Source: Bacteroidetes bacterium 43-16
GTDB taxonomy: Bacteria > Bacteroidota > Bacteroidia > Chitinophagales > Chitinophagaceae
Direction of reading: 5' to 3'
NCBI GenBank assembly: GCA_001897525.1
Contig: MKTB01000017.1
Span: 326,750-390,749, forward strand
DNA: 64,000 nt
A model generated the notes under the pieces. It was not told the DNA's origin. It did not search any database and was given only the letters and a program-made list of their open reading frames with translations. The translations under genes were made by a program, and so were the position numbers. Shown piece after piece: positions 25,667-36,057 of the stretch; position 1 is the first letter of the stretch, and every line of letters begins with the position of its first letter.

Positions 25667-26986
25667 TTAATCCTCTTTTACATCACCTGCAATGAATTGC
25701 TTGATCCAGTGCGTATCCACAGATTTAGGTCTTTCGATCGGGAAGCCCAAAGCTCTGTCCCAACATAAACCGGCCAATACACCCAGGGCACGGCTCACAC
25801 CGAAGATCACCGTGTAGAACTCTTCTTCTACTAAACCGAAGTGTTTCAGCAAAGCACCACTGTGCGCATCCACATTAGGGAACGGGTTTTTGATCTTACC
25901 GGTAGCACCTAAGATATCCGGAGCTACTTCATAAATGTTCCAAACCGTTTGTACCATCGGATCATCAGGGCAGTGTGTTTTAGCAAACTCAGCCTGCGCT
26001 GTGAAGCGCGGATCGGTCTGGCGCAATACTGCGTGTCCGTATCCCGGAACAACTTTACCTTCGCTCAATGTCTTTTTGATATAATCAGCGATCTGCTCTT
26101 TACTTGGAGCATTAGTGCCTAATTCATTATTCATCTCTTCGATCCATTTGATCACTTCCTGGTTAGCCAGTCCGTGTAAAGGACCTGCAAGACCATTCAT
26201 ACCGGAAGCAAAAGCCAGGTAAGGATCAGACAATGCAGAGCCTACCAGGTGTGTGGCATGTGCAGACACATTACCGCCTTCATGATCTGCATGGATCGTT
26301 AAATATAAACGCATTAAAGCGTAAAAACCTTTAGAGTTGTAGCCAAGCATATGAGCAAAGTTACCCGCCCAGTCCAGCATACCATCCGGCTGGATATGAT
26401 CGCCACCTTTATATTTACGGCGATAGATATAAGCAGCTACACGTGGTAATTTAGCGATCAGGTTCATACAATCGTCAAAAATGTAAGACCAGTAATCTTT
26501 CTTGCTGATACCGTTTGCATATTCTTTAGCGAAGATCGACTCTCTTTGTAAAGCGGTTACCGCGATTGAGAATTGAGTCATCGGGTGTGTATTTACCGGT
26601 AATTTTTCAATTACATCAAATACATAGTTAGGCACATGAGATTTGCGGGCGAAAGTTGCAGACAGATGCTCAACATCCTCCTCGGTTGGCAATTCACCTA
26701 CCAGCATCAGGTAAAATAAACCCTCTGGTAATGGTTCTGTACCACCCGGGGCTTTAGGTAGTTTTTCTCTTAATTCGGGAATAGAATAACCTCTAAAGCG
26801 GATACCAACTTCTGCATCTAAAAGTGACGTTTCTGTGATCAGACCAACCATACCTCTCATACCCTGGTATACCTGCGCAATAGTAATGTCTCCTAATTTA
26901 GTATTTCCGTGTTCTGCAATTATTTGTTTGATATCGGCAGCTACTGAATCAGCTTTCGCTTTAAACCTATCCTTTACAATTCCCAT
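25667..26986 (-). CDS. gltA: citrate synthase, mitochondrial (eukaryotic) type
   Basis: A 439-residue enzyme condensing oxaloacetate and acetyl-CoA. The catalytic regions are HADHEGGNVSAHATHLVG (His), GLAGPLHGLANQEV, VVPGYGHAVLRQTDPR (His) and FPNVDAHSGALL (Asp). The sequence follows mitochondrial citrate synthases much more closely than the bacterial GltA type: SALSDPYLAFASGMNGLAGP and FGVSRALGVLAGLCWDRALG have near-identical counterparts in animal enzymes, as I remember them. Such enzymes are homodimers without NADH inhibition, in contrast to E. coli GltA; whether that holds here is inference. There is no targeting sequence. It has its own promoter and terminator and sits downstream of acnA on the same strand. 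Confidence 0.95.
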   Translation of the reverse strand: MGIVKDRFKAKADSVAADIKQIIAEHGNTKLGDITIAQVYQGMRGMVGLITETSLLDAEVGIRFRGYSIPELREKLPKAPGGTEPLPEGLFYLMLVGELPTEEDVEHLSATFARKSHVPNYVFDVIEKLPVNTHPMTQFSIAVTALQRESIFAKEYANGISKKDYWSYIFDDCMNLIAKLPRVAAYIYRRKYKGGDHIQPDGMLDWAGNFAHMLGYNSKGFYALMRLYLTIHADHEGGNVSAHATHLVGSALSDPYLAFASGMNGLAGPLHGLANQEVIKWIEEMNNELGTNAPSKEQIADYIKKTLSEGKVVPGYGHAVLRQTDPRFTAQAEFAKTHCPDDPMVQTVWNIYEVAPDILGATGKIKNPFPNVDAHSGALLKHFGLVEEEFYTVIFGVSRALGVLAGLCWDRALGFPIERPKSVDTHWIKQFIAGDVKED

Positions 26987-27042
26987 AAAAGTTTTCTGAA
27001 TTTTAAATGAAAAATACTGCTGCGCTTTTTCTGCGAGCGGGA

Positions 27043-27050
27043 CAAAGTTA
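27043..27050 (-). promoter_or_regulatory. candidate -7 element of citrate synthase gene
   Basis: TAACTTTG on the minus strand, 56 bases before the ATG. Confidence 0.4.
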
Positions 27051-27360
27051 ATGAATTAAACTCTAAATTAAAAGCCGAAAAAGCAAACATTTCAACATTA
27101 TTTGGTCATTAGTATATCCCGGCAAAAATGATCATACCAGTCACAATAAAAGAATTATCATTAAATTAATTTCAATTTAAAAGAAATTTAATGCTAAATA
27201 TAACCCAATAGAAGATAAATACACCAGAACAAACATAGTCAAAATCGACCATTCGTTTCCGGCAAGCAACTATACTTTATGTAAGCGACTATCCTTTTGC
27301 TTGCCTGGCACATAAAATGAGCTACGTAAGGAAAGTGCTGAATACAATATATGTATATAC

Positions 27361-27395
27361 AAAAAACTACTGCCGGATAAGACAGTAGTTTTTTT
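27361..27395 (-). terminator. terminator of the mitochondrial-type aconitase gene
   Basis: 12-bp stem AAAAAACTACTG / CAGTAGTTTTTT around a 10-base loop, giving a U-tract in the leftward transcript, 35 bases beyond the stop. Confidence 0.75.
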
Positions 27396-27429
27396 AAAAC
27401 TTTGCGCAATGGCTATTTATTTAATATAA

Positions 27430-29697
27430 TTATGCCACACCAAATTCTTTACGGATGATATTCAAAGCAGAACCTGCTTTAAACCATTCGATCTGTTGTG
27501 CATTATAAGTATGATTTACCGGAAACTCTTCCAGCGAACCATCTGCATGATGTAAGATGATCGTCAGTTGTTTACCCGGGGCAAACTCTGTCAGTCCTAC
27601 GATATCGATTGTATCATCTTCGCGGATCTTATCATAATCTGCTTTGTCTGCAAAGGTTAATCCCAACATACCTTGTTTTTTCAGGTTGGTCTCATGGATA
27701 CGGGCAAAAGATTTCACCAGTACCGCCCTTACACCCAGGTGACGGGGCTCCATGGCCGCATGCTCACGGGAAGAACCTTCACCATAGTTTTCATCCCCGA
27801 TCACTATAGACCCGATACCGGCTGCTTTATAAGCTCTCTGTACATCAGGCACAGCGCCATATTCACCGGTCAGCTGATTTTTAACCGTATTCGTTTGTTC
27901 ATTATAGAAATTGGTAGCACCGATGAGCATATTGTTGGAAATATTGTCCAGGTGTCCACGGAACTTCAACCAGGGGCCAGCCATAGAGATATGGTCGGTA
28001 GTACATTTACCTTTCGCTTTGATCAGTAATTTAAGGCCCCTCAGGTCTACACCTTCCCAGGCCGGGAACACTTCCAATAACTGCAGGCGGGATGAAGTAG
28101 GAGATACGATCACCTCAACCTGGCTGCCATCTTCGGCAGGGGCCTGGTAACCGGCATCGGCCACTTCAAAACCTTTAACCGGCAATTCCCATCCTGTTGG
28201 CGGGTCCAGCTTCACCTGCTGTCCGTCTTCATTCATTAAAGTATCGGTCAGTGGGTTAAAAGTCAGGTCACCGGCAATGGCCAAGGCCGTAACGATCTCC
28301 GGGGAACCTACGAAAGCGTAGGTATTCGGGTTACCATCCTGGCGCGCGGCAAAGTTCCTGTTAAAGGAGTGGATAATGGTATTTTTTTCTTTCTTCTCAG
28401 CTCCTTCACGTGCCCACATACCAATACAAGGTCCGCAGGCATTGGCAAATACCGTACCGCCGATCTTTTCAAAAGTATTGATAAACCCGTCGCGCTCAAT
28501 AGTGAAACGCACCAGTTCTGAGCCCGGAGTAATGGTATATTTAGCTTTGGTTTTTAAATTTTTGGTCACCGCCTGCTCTGCAAGGTTGGCAGCACGGCTG
28601 ATGTCTTCATAAGAAGAGTTGGTACAAGACCCGATCAGTCCTACTTCCAGGTTGGTCGGCCAACCGTTGGCAGCAGCCGCTTCTTTCATTTTTGAGATCG
28701 GCGTTGCCAGGTCCGGGGAGAAAGGTCCGTTAATATAAGGTTCTAAGGTGGACAGATCTAATTCGATCACCTGGTCGAAATAAGCTTCAGGATTAGCATA
28801 TACCTCATCATCACCAGTCAAATGTTCTCTTACTTTATTGGCTTCATCAGCAATTTCAGCACGGCCGGTCGCTCTTAAATAGCGCTCCATAGAGTCATCA
28901 TAACCGAAAGTAGAAGTCGTGGCCCCGATCTCGGCACCCATATTACCAATAGTACCTTTACCGGTACAAGAGATATTTTTAGCCCCTTCACCAAAGTACT
29001 CCACGATACAACCCGTACCGCCTTTTACAGTCAGCTTACCTGCTACCCAGAGGATGATATCTTTTGGAGTAGCCCAGCCATTCAGGCTGCCTTTCAGGTG
29101 CACCCCGATGAGCTTAGGCATTTTTAATTCCCAGGGCAGACCGGCCATCACATCACAGGCATCGGCACCGCCGACACCGATCGCGATCATACCCAGGCCA
29201 CCTGCATTGGGCGTATGAGAATCGGTACCGATCATCATACCACCCGGGAAGGCATAGTTTTCCAGGACTACCTGGTGAATGATACCGGCTCCTGCTTTCC
29301 AGAACCCAAGACCATAACGGTCAGATACGGAAGACAGGAAATCGTACACTTCTTTATTGGTATCTACAGCAACCTGCAGATCAGATACTGATTCGTTTTT
29401 AGCCTGGATCAGGTGATCACAGTGTACTGTTGAGGGCACCGCCACCTGGTCACGTCCGCAAGTCATGAACTGCAAGAGGGCCATCTGGGCCGTAGCATCC
29501 TGCATAGCAACCCTGTCCGGCCGGAAATCCACGTAGTCTTCACCTCTTTTAAGCGGTGTCGTAGCCGGCTTATCCAGGTGGGCATACAGTATTTTCTCCG
29601 TTAAAGTCAAAGGACGATTGATCAGCTGACGTGCTGCTTCTATCTTAGCAGGCATTTCAGCGTACACTTTTTTGATTAAATCTAAATCGAAAGCCAT
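27430..29697 (-). CDS. acnA: aconitate hydratase, mitochondrial type
   Basis: A 755-residue [4Fe-4S] enzyme interconverting citrate and isocitrate. Signatures: [28 protein letters not shown], cluster ligands in [10 protein letters not shown] and [10 protein letters not shown] (three Cys), [13 protein letters not shown], and the swivel domain [19 protein letters not shown] and [19 protein letters not shown]. The length and these segments fit the mitochondrial ACO2 group (about 750-780 residues) rather than bacterial AcnA (about 890). It precedes the mitochondrial-type citrate synthase on the same strand, separated by a terminator. I use acnA as the nearest common symbol only. Confidence 0.94.
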   Translation of the reverse strand: MAFDLDLIKKVYAEMPAKIEAARQLINRPLTLTEKILYAHLDKPATTPLKRGEDYVDFRPDRVAMQDATAQMALLQFMTCGRDQVAVPSTVHCDHLIQAKNESVSDLQVAVDTNKEVYDFLSSVSDRYGLGFWKAGAGIIHQVVLENYAFPGGMMIGTDSHTPNAGGLGMIAIGVGGADACDVMAGLPWELKMPKLIGVHLKGSLNGWATPKDIILWVAGKLTVKGGTGCIVEYFGEGAKNISCTGKGTIGNMGAEIGATTSTFGYDDSMERYLRATGRAEIADEANKVREHLTGDDEVYANPEAYFDQVIELDLSTLEPYINGPFSPDLATPISKMKEAAAANGWPTNLEVGLIGSCTNSSYEDISRAANLAEQAVTKNLKTKAKYTITPGSELVRFTIERDGFINTFEKIGGTVFANACGPCIGMWAREGAEKKEKNTIIHSFNRNFAARQDGNPNTYAFVGSPEIVTALAIAGDLTFNPLTDTLMNEDGQQVKLDPPTGWELPVKGFEVADAGYQAPAEDGSQVEVIVSPTSSRLQLLEVFPAWEGVDLRGLKLLIKAKGKCTTDHISMAGPWLKFRGHLDNISNNMLIGATNFYNEQTNTVKNQLTGEYGAVPDVQRAYKAAGIGSIVIGDENYGEGSSREHAAMEPRHLGVRAVLVKSFARIHETNLKKQGMLGLTFADKADYDKIREDDTIDIVGLTEFAPGKQLTIILHHADGSLEEFPVNHTYNAQQIEWFKAGSALNIIRKEFGVA

Positions 29698-29926
29698 ATA
29701 TCTATTGTTTATTCTTATTTGTCAAAATCAGATGACAATTTACGAATTAAGTTGCAGTATTACCTTTGATTTTCTGTTAAATTTTGGTAAGTTTAAATAG
29801 CTTGATTTTCATCCTGGAACAAGCTCAGTCAAAAAAGCCCCTTGATGATGCATGAATAGATTCACAAGAACTAGTCCTGTGTTAAAAAAGGAAAGAACTT
29901 AATCCCATTTTTTTCAGTTAGCAATA

Positions 29927-30541
29927 CTATTCAAACCTGATCTTCTTGAATAATTTTCCTTTATAAACCGCTTTCGCAGTATTGGTCTCATTCATATAAG
30001 CTAGCCTGGTTTTGGAAACAAGGTCCACAAAAGTAATAGTTGGAATGTATTGCTGCTCATCCGTCTGAAAATAGCCGACAATTATAAATTGGTCGTCATT
30101 GAGCCATTTTACGTCTTCATATTCACAGGAAGGGCCACAAAAAGCAATTTGAACAAATCTTTTATGCTTCATATCCACTAATAATACGGCCTGGTCAACA
30201 TCTGAAACACCATAATAAGCTCCATGCCTAAATTCTATATCGATGTAGGCGCTCAGCAGGTCTACAGCAAATGATTTACCCGGATTGTGAATTAGAAAAT
30301 CTTTGTATTGCTTAATATATGCGGACCAGTCTTCCGGTACATTATTAGTTACCTCTAAGTCCAGCTCTGTTTTATATCCGGCATCAAATTTTTCAAAGTC
30401 TAAATGTTTAAAATGCTGGACAAACTCCGGGAAATTAGCTTTTATAAACTGCCGGTATTCGCGCGGTTGCTGTGCGAATACAATATTTACTACTAAAAAC
30501 AAGCTGATCGTTATTACGAGTTTTAACAGGCTTTGCTTCAT
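29927..30541 (-). CDS. secreted protein of unknown function
   Basis: A 204-residue protein with a signal peptide (MKQSLLKLVITISLFLVVNI, cleaved near VFAQ). The mature part is mixed alpha/beta: an N-terminal helical part (REYRQFIKANFPEFVQHF) and a C-terminal beta-rich part with a Cys pair (FCGPSCEYED) and repeated strand motifs (VLLVDMKHKRFVQI, WLNDDQFIIVGYF) that resemble one or two beta-propeller-like blades. No family recognised. It is alone between acnA and a divergent T9SS gene. Confidence 0.7.
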   Translation of the reverse strand: MKQSLLKLVITISLFLVVNIVFAQQPREYRQFIKANFPEFVQHFKHLDFEKFDAGYKTELDLEVTNNVPEDWSAYIKQYKDFLIHNPGKSFAVDLLSAYIDIEFRHGAYYGVSDVDQAVLLVDMKHKRFVQIAFCGPSCEYEDVKWLNDDQFIIVGYFQTDEQQYIPTITFVDLVSKTRLAYMNETNTAKAVYKGKLFKKIRFE

Positions 30542-30772
30542 ACGTACAATAAGCTTTATGAATGTTTGTTACCAATCAATCTGAATGCATAAAAATAAAC
30601 ATCAAAGTTTACATTACTCATTAATAGAATAACTACAAGTTCTGTCAATAGTTCTGAAATAATTTTGTAATTTTGAATGATATTTCAAAATCTATTTAAT
30701 TAGTTGATAATCAATGATTTGAAAAAATATTCTGCAAACAAAACCAAGTATAAAAATCAATAATACGCTATT

Positions 30773-32767
30773 ATGAAAATTAAAAAAAAGCTACTTGTAT
30801 TATTCTTACTCTGTTCTCAGCTAAGTATTGCTCAGACGATTCGTTATGTAAAGCCCGGAGCAACGGGAACAGGAGCATCCTGGGCAAATGCCTCCGGAGA
30901 TATCCAGAATATGATCAATACTTCGGTTGCAGGCGACCAGATCTGGATCGCAGCCGGTACTTATAAGCCTAACCGTAAAGTACATGAGACCAATCTTATC
31001 ACTCCGGATAATCCTTATAATGCTTTTGTATTAAAAGCAGGCGTGAAATTATATGGAGGATTTGCCGGTACTGAATCCTCCCTGGCTAGTCGCAACTGGT
31101 CTTCCAACCTGAGCATATTAAGTGGCTACCTGGGCACTTCAAATAATATTATTAACAAGTCTTATCACGTGGTCGTAAGTGCCGGAAATGCTGTTTCGGG
31201 AAGCGATACGGCAACATTAGACGGCTTTACCGTTCGGGATGGCCGCGCTAATCAAAATAGTTTTAGCTCAGTAGTAAACGGGCTCTATATTGATCATAAT
31301 GCAGGCGCTGGTATATACACTGTAGGGGACGGGCCTTCTTCTGCTCCCATTATAGCCAATTGTACCATTTCAAACGATTCCGCATTGGCAGCAGGTGGCG
31401 GCATTTATAACTGGACTTCATATCCTGTTATCAAGAACTGTATTATAAAAGACAATGTGACCTATTCGGGCAAAGGAGGCGGTATTTGTAATGATGGTGC
31501 TGCTTCATTGATCTACAACTCCACGATTACCAATAATACAGGCGGCGATGGTGGTGGTATCTATAATGCAGACTCTTCATCCATTATTAAAAACTGTGTC
31601 ATTGCCGGGAATACAGCTGCAGGATCAGGTGGAGGTATTTATAACTGTTGCAGTGCTTACCCGAAAATAACTAATTGTAAGCTGATAAACAATACAGCAA
31701 CTTATGGAGGCGGTATTTATAATTGGTATGCTTCTGCTCCGGTTATCACCAATTGTACCATTGCAGGCAATACCGTAAGCGGGCATAGTGGTGGCATTTA
31801 TAACATGAACAGTGGTTCAAATGTAACAACAGTGCGCAACTCTATTATTTGGGGTAATTCCAGTAGCATAACGAATGCCGGTACTTCGATCGCAGTTACC
31901 TATAGCCTGGTAGAGAACGGTTTTTCCGGTACGGGCAACAGCAGTTCTGATCCTTTATTTGTGAATACTGCAGCAGGAGATTATACTTTACAGGCGCTTA
32001 GTCCTGCTATTGATCAGGGCAGTAATGCTGCATACAGTATGGTAGGCAATATCAGTACAGATAAAGATCTGGGTAATCGTCCAAGACTTACAGGAACAAC
32101 AATAGATATGGGCGCTTATGAATTATGTAGCCTTACAACAGGTACAGATATCATTACTGCCTGTGGCAGCTATACCTGGATAAACGGAATTACTTATACA
32201 AGCAGTAATAATACGGCTACCGATACCCTGATCAATGCTTCGGGCTGTGATAGCGTAGTCACCTTGAATTTAACGATAAACACCTCACCTGAAACCTTAG
32301 TCACGAACGACGGACATACCGCTACGGCTTCCCAGGCAGGAGCAGGTTATCAATGGATCAATTGTGCTACCAACCAAGCCATATCCGGTGCTACCCATCA
32401 AAGCTTTACCGCCACAACGGCCGGCACTTATAAAGTTGCCCTTTCCTTAAATGGCTGTTCCGATACTTCGGATTGCATCAATCTGAGTCCGACAAGCATA
32501 AAAGAAACCGATTGGGAAAAGGCGATCAGTATTTTCCCGAGTCCTGCTAAGGATCTGGTGACCATTTTATTCCATAAATTGACTCCCGGAAACCTGGATA
32601 TCACTATTATTGACCTGCAAGGCCGTGTTGTATTTCATTCAGAAGAACAGGTGGCTTCGGCCAACCATGCAAGCAATATTGATTTAAATAAGCTGGCCAG
32701 AGGAACTTATATAGTAAAAATCAGGAATAAGGATGAATCAGGTATAAAAAAATTAGTATTGCGCTAA
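30773..32767 (+). CDS. right-handed beta-helix protein with T9SS type A sorting domain
   Basis: A 664-residue secreted protein. Signal peptide ~1-20. Residues ~20-120 open as pectate-lyase-like proteins do (YVKPGATGTGASWANASGD, IWIAAGTYKPNR). From ~150 to ~400 are parallel beta-helix rungs with repeated GGGIYN and NC.I..N motifs, ending DMGAYE, the mark of the choice-of-anchor Q group. One repeat of the GCDSVVTLNLTI type follows (~470-500), then an Ig-like strand set. The C-terminal ~75 residues start ISIFPSPAKDLVTILF and end KKLVLR, a T9SS type A signal. A polysaccharide ligand or substrate is possible, but no catalytic residues can be assigned. Confidence 0.88.
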   Translation: MKIKKKLLVLFLLCSQLSIAQTIRYVKPGATGTGASWANASGDIQNMINTSVAGDQIWIAAGTYKPNRKVHETNLITPDNPYNAFVLKAGVKLYGGFAGTESSLASRNWSSNLSILSGYLGTSNNIINKSYHVVVSAGNAVSGSDTATLDGFTVRDGRANQNSFSSVVNGLYIDHNAGAGIYTVGDGPSSAPIIANCTISNDSALAAGGGIYNWTSYPVIKNCIIKDNVTYSGKGGGICNDGAASLIYNSTITNNTGGDGGGIYNADSSSIIKNCVIAGNTAAGSGGGIYNCCSAYPKITNCKLINNTATYGGGIYNWYASAPVITNCTIAGNTVSGHSGGIYNMNSGSNVTTVRNSIIWGNSSSITNAGTSIAVTYSLVENGFSGTGNSSSDPLFVNTAAGDYTLQALSPAIDQGSNAAYSMVGNISTDKDLGNRPRLTGTTIDMGAYELCSLTTGTDIITACGSYTWINGITYTSSNNTATDTLINASGCDSVVTLNLTINTSPETLVTNDGHTATASQAGAGYQWINCATNQAISGATHQSFTATTAGTYKVALSLNGCSDTSDCINLSPTSIKETDWEKAISIFPSPAKDLVTILFHKLTPGNLDITIIDLQGRVVFHSEEQVASANHASNIDLNKLARGTYIVKIRNKDESGIKKLVLR

Positions 32768-32810
32768 AAAAGATTCACCTGCTATTTTTCAAGGCATTAC
32801 CAAAAACATA

Positions 32811-32844
32811 AAACGAGGCTACCTGCAAGCAGGTAGCCTCGTTT
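32811..32844. terminator. bidirectional terminator
   Basis: Perfect 16-bp stem AAACGAGGCTACCTGC with a 2-base loop, between the convergent ends of the beta-helix gene and acnB. Confidence 0.85.
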
Positions 32845-32861
32845 ATTATTAAAAAGAAATA

Positions 32862-35624
32862 TTAGTTAGTAGTAACCGGAGCAAACTTAGTTAAGTTGAT
32901 GCCCTGCACCGCTGCTTTATACTCCTCAATATTAGGAATGCGGCCCAAAATAGCGGAAAGTACAACCACCGGGGTAGAAGCCAGTAATGACTCTCCTTTT
33001 TTGCGATCAGAATCTTCTACTACACGGCCCTGGAACAAGCGCGTAGAAGTAGCCAGTACGGTATCTCCTTTTGCTGCTTTCTCCTGGTTACCCATACACA
33101 GGTTACAACCCGGACGCTCTAAATACATAATATTTTCATATTCTGTACGGGCTGTATTTTTTGGCAACAGGTCGCTGAACTCGAAGCCGGAATATTTTTG
33201 CAACATATCCCAATCACCTTCTTCTTTCAATTCATCAATGATATTGTAAGTAGGTGCTGCTACCACCAAAGGTGCATTGAACTTAACCTCGCCCTGCTGC
33301 TGCTCCAGGTTTTTCAACATTTGAGCCACGATCTTCAAATCGCCTTTATGCACCATGCAAGATCCTACAAAACCAAGATCCACTTTTTTATCGCCTTCGT
33401 AGAAAGACAGTTCACGAATGGTATCGTGCGTATATCTTTTAGAAACGTCTACATTATTCACATCAGGATCCGCGATCATCGGTTGATCGATCACATCTAA
33501 ATCGACTACAACTTCAGCATAGTATTTAGCATTTGCATCCGGCATCAAAGCAGGTTTCTCACCCGATTTGATCTCTGCAATGCGCTTATCTGCTTTATTG
33601 ATCAATCCTTGTAATACTTGTCTGCTGTTGTCCATACCCTTATCGATCATGATCTGGATACGTCCTTTAGCAATGTCAAGCGATTCGATCAGGGTATCAT
33701 CCTGGGAGATACAGATAGAAGCTTTTGCTTTCATCTCTGCCGTCCAGTCGGTGAAGGTAAAGGCCTGGTCAGCCAGTAAAGTACCTATGTGTACTTCAAT
33801 GATCCTGCCCTGGAATACATTCTCCCCGTCAAACTGCTGCAACATTTGTAATTGCGTAGCATGTACCACATCACGGAAGTCCATGTGCTCTTTCATTTCA
33901 CCTTTGAAGGTTACTTTTACCGACTCAGGGATCGGCATAGAAGCCTCACCGGTAGCCAATGCCAAGGCAACCGTTCCGGAATCTGCTCCGAAAGCTACCC
34001 CTTTAGACATCCTGGTATGAGAGTCACCACCGATAATGATGGCCCATTCGTCAATAGTGATATCATTCAATACTTTATGGATCACATCCGTCATAGAGTG
34101 ATACTCGCCTTTAGGGTCACGGGCAGTGATCACACCAAAGTCGTTCATAAACTTCATCAGCTTAGGAATATTAGCCTGTGCTTTTTTATCCCATACAGAA
34201 GCGGTATGACAACCGGATTGGTAAGCGCCGTCCACGATCGGGGAGATAACGGTAGCCGCCATAGATTCCAGTTCCTGGGCCGTCATCAGACCGGTAGTAT
34301 CCTGGGAACCTACGATGTTTACTTCTACACGTACATCAGAACCGGCATGTAATACCGTACCCGGAGTGATACCTACTGCATTTCTATTGAATATTTTTTC
34401 AACAGCAGTCAGGCCTTGTCCTTCATTAGAGATTTCTTTGGAAGGTGCAAAAACCGGGGTAGGTTCGATTCCTAAAATTTTGGCCGCAATCGTCTGGATC
34501 TTTTTACCAAACACGATGGCATAAGAACCTCCCGCACGGATAAATTCTTTTTTCTGAGGTGTTAAAGCCTTGGAAATATCGATCAGTTCCTGCTCACCGT
34601 TATATAATTTCTTAGTCTTTGTATTGATCGTAAGTACGGTACCCGTAGCAACAGAATAAACTTCTTCCAATACAGGATCGCCGTTTTCATTACGTACCAC
34701 ATTTCCTTCAGCATCTGTTTTCTTCACCCAGTTCTTCAGGTCGATACCGATACCACCCGTTACATCAACTGTAGTTAAAAAGATCGGGGAAATACCATTA
34801 GTACCACCCACAATAGGAGCGATATTTACAAACGGCACATATTTGCTGGCTTGCTTACCGGTCCATAAGGCCACGTTATTCACGCCCGACATACGGGAAG
34901 AACCCACGCCCATAGTACCTTTCTCCGCGATCAGCATCACGCTTTTATCCGGGTGATGCTCCTGAAGACCTTTGATCTCTAATTGCGCTTGTGGCGTGAT
35001 CATACATAAGCCATGCAGCTCACGGTCAGAGCGTGAGTGTGCCTGGTTACCCGGAGACAATAAATCGGTAGAGATATCACCTTCACCGGCAATAAAAGTC
35101 ACGATTTGAATTTCCTCAGGCACCTCTGGCAATTTCGTGAAAAACTCTGCTTTTGCGTAGCTTTCCAGGATATCTCTTGCAATCGGGTTTTCATTTTTGA
35201 AGGCTTCTCTAAGACGGTCCGTATCGGCATCATAAAGATAAACCTGTGTTTTCAATACTTCAGCAGCAGCTTTAGCAATAGTTATATCTGCTCCCAAAGC
35301 CAGGTCCAGTAATACTTCTATAGAAGGACCACCTTTCATATGAGACAATAATTCAAAAGCAAAAGCAGGGGTAATTTCTGCCAATACCGATTCACCCAGG
35401 ATGATTTCTTTTAAGAACTTGGCTTTCACTCCGGCAGCGCTCGTTGTACCCGGCAATGTGTTATAAATAAAAAACTGAAGCGAACCTTCGCGATGCTCGT
35501 TAGCAGTATCTTTAATTTGCGCGATAATTTCGCTTAACAATTCGGCACTGTCAATCGGTTTTGGATGAAGTCCTTGTTCTTTACGTTCTTCTATCTCTTT
35601 AAGATAATCCTGGTAAATGTTCAT
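32862..35624 (-). CDS. acnB: bifunctional aconitate hydratase 2 / 2-methylisocitrate dehydratase
   Basis: A 920-residue AcnB-type aconitase. It begins with the AcnB-only HEAT-like helical domain (MNIYQDYLKEIEERKEQGL, EGSLQFFIYNTLPGTTSAA), followed early by the swivel domain (TLMAEKGTMGVGSSRMSGVN region) and then the catalytic domains: GDSHTRMSKGVAFGADSGT, VGSCMVHKGDL and RPGCNLCMGNQ (the three cluster Cys), ATSTRLFQGR. The domain order (HEAT, swivel, 1-3) differs from the aconitase encoded at 27.4 kb. In other bacteria AcnB acts in the TCA cycle and the methylcitrate cycle. It is the second aconitase gene within 8 kb, which suggests a division of labour. Confidence 0.95.
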   Translation of the reverse strand: MNIYQDYLKEIEERKEQGLHPKPIDSAELLSEIIAQIKDTANEHREGSLQFFIYNTLPGTTSAAGVKAKFLKEIILGESVLAEITPAFAFELLSHMKGGPSIEVLLDLALGADITIAKAAAEVLKTQVYLYDADTDRLREAFKNENPIARDILESYAKAEFFTKLPEVPEEIQIVTFIAGEGDISTDLLSPGNQAHSRSDRELHGLCMITPQAQLEIKGLQEHHPDKSVMLIAEKGTMGVGSSRMSGVNNVALWTGKQASKYVPFVNIAPIVGGTNGISPIFLTTVDVTGGIGIDLKNWVKKTDAEGNVVRNENGDPVLEEVYSVATGTVLTINTKTKKLYNGEQELIDISKALTPQKKEFIRAGGSYAIVFGKKIQTIAAKILGIEPTPVFAPSKEISNEGQGLTAVEKIFNRNAVGITPGTVLHAGSDVRVEVNIVGSQDTTGLMTAQELESMAATVISPIVDGAYQSGCHTASVWDKKAQANIPKLMKFMNDFGVITARDPKGEYHSMTDVIHKVLNDITIDEWAIIIGGDSHTRMSKGVAFGADSGTVALALATGEASMPIPESVKVTFKGEMKEHMDFRDVVHATQLQMLQQFDGENVFQGRIIEVHIGTLLADQAFTFTDWTAEMKAKASICISQDDTLIESLDIAKGRIQIMIDKGMDNSRQVLQGLINKADKRIAEIKSGEKPALMPDANAKYYAEVVVDLDVIDQPMIADPDVNNVDVSKRYTHDTIRELSFYEGDKKVDLGFVGSCMVHKGDLKIVAQMLKNLEQQQGEVKFNAPLVVAAPTYNIIDELKEEGDWDMLQKYSGFEFSDLLPKNTARTEYENIMYLERPGCNLCMGNQEKAAKGDTVLATSTRLFQGRVVEDSDRKKGESLLASTPVVVLSAILGRIPNIEEYKAAVQGINLTKFAPVTTN

Positions 35625-36057
35625 ATAATTTGAAATATGGGTCGGCAGACCAAACTGCCATTTTTTCTTTATTAAACTGTATAAATTAAAATAATATTTT
35701 ATGCAATAAGTTTATTTTGGGCTTCAGCTGCAATTCCTTTATTCAAAGGTATCACAACCTTGCTCCCAAGGCTTGCAAATTTAGTCAATAAAGAAGATTT
35801 AAAAAAATATTCGAGCCAAATAGTCATGTTTTTGTCATAAGATTTAACTATAATTGAATATGATTTAACTATCTACTTTAGCCGGAGCAAAACCGCTTTG
35901 TTACATTGCCCCGGAATGCATACAGATGAGCGCAAATAAACATAAAACAAATATCCATAAGTTCATTTCTACGGAAAACAGAACTACTTTTATAAAACGG
36001 GTATTTGATACATTGTTTTAAACCATAAGCTGCATACCTATTAAAAAAAAGATACAC
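35625..36057. other. 433-bp divergent intergenic region
   Basis: It lies between acnB and the DoxX-like gene. Apart from the acnB -7 candidate at 35776-35783, leaving a leader of about 150 bases, I see no coding sequence or known RNA. Confidence 0.45.
35776..35783 (-). promoter_or_regulatory. candidate -7 element of acnB
   Basis: TAAATTTGC on the minus strand, 151 bases before the acnB ATG. Confidence 0.35.

Larger units (their letters stand above)
26987..27429. other. 443-bp region between acnA and citrate synthase gene
   Basis: It holds the acnA terminator (27361-27395) and the citrate synthase promoter (27043-27050). Between them is AT-rich DNA in which I see no gene or structured RNA. 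Confidence 0.5.

Noticed and set aside
34440..34470. GGTTCGATTCC, like a tRNA T-loop
   Set aside because: It is inside acnB coding sequence and no cloverleaf can be built around it.
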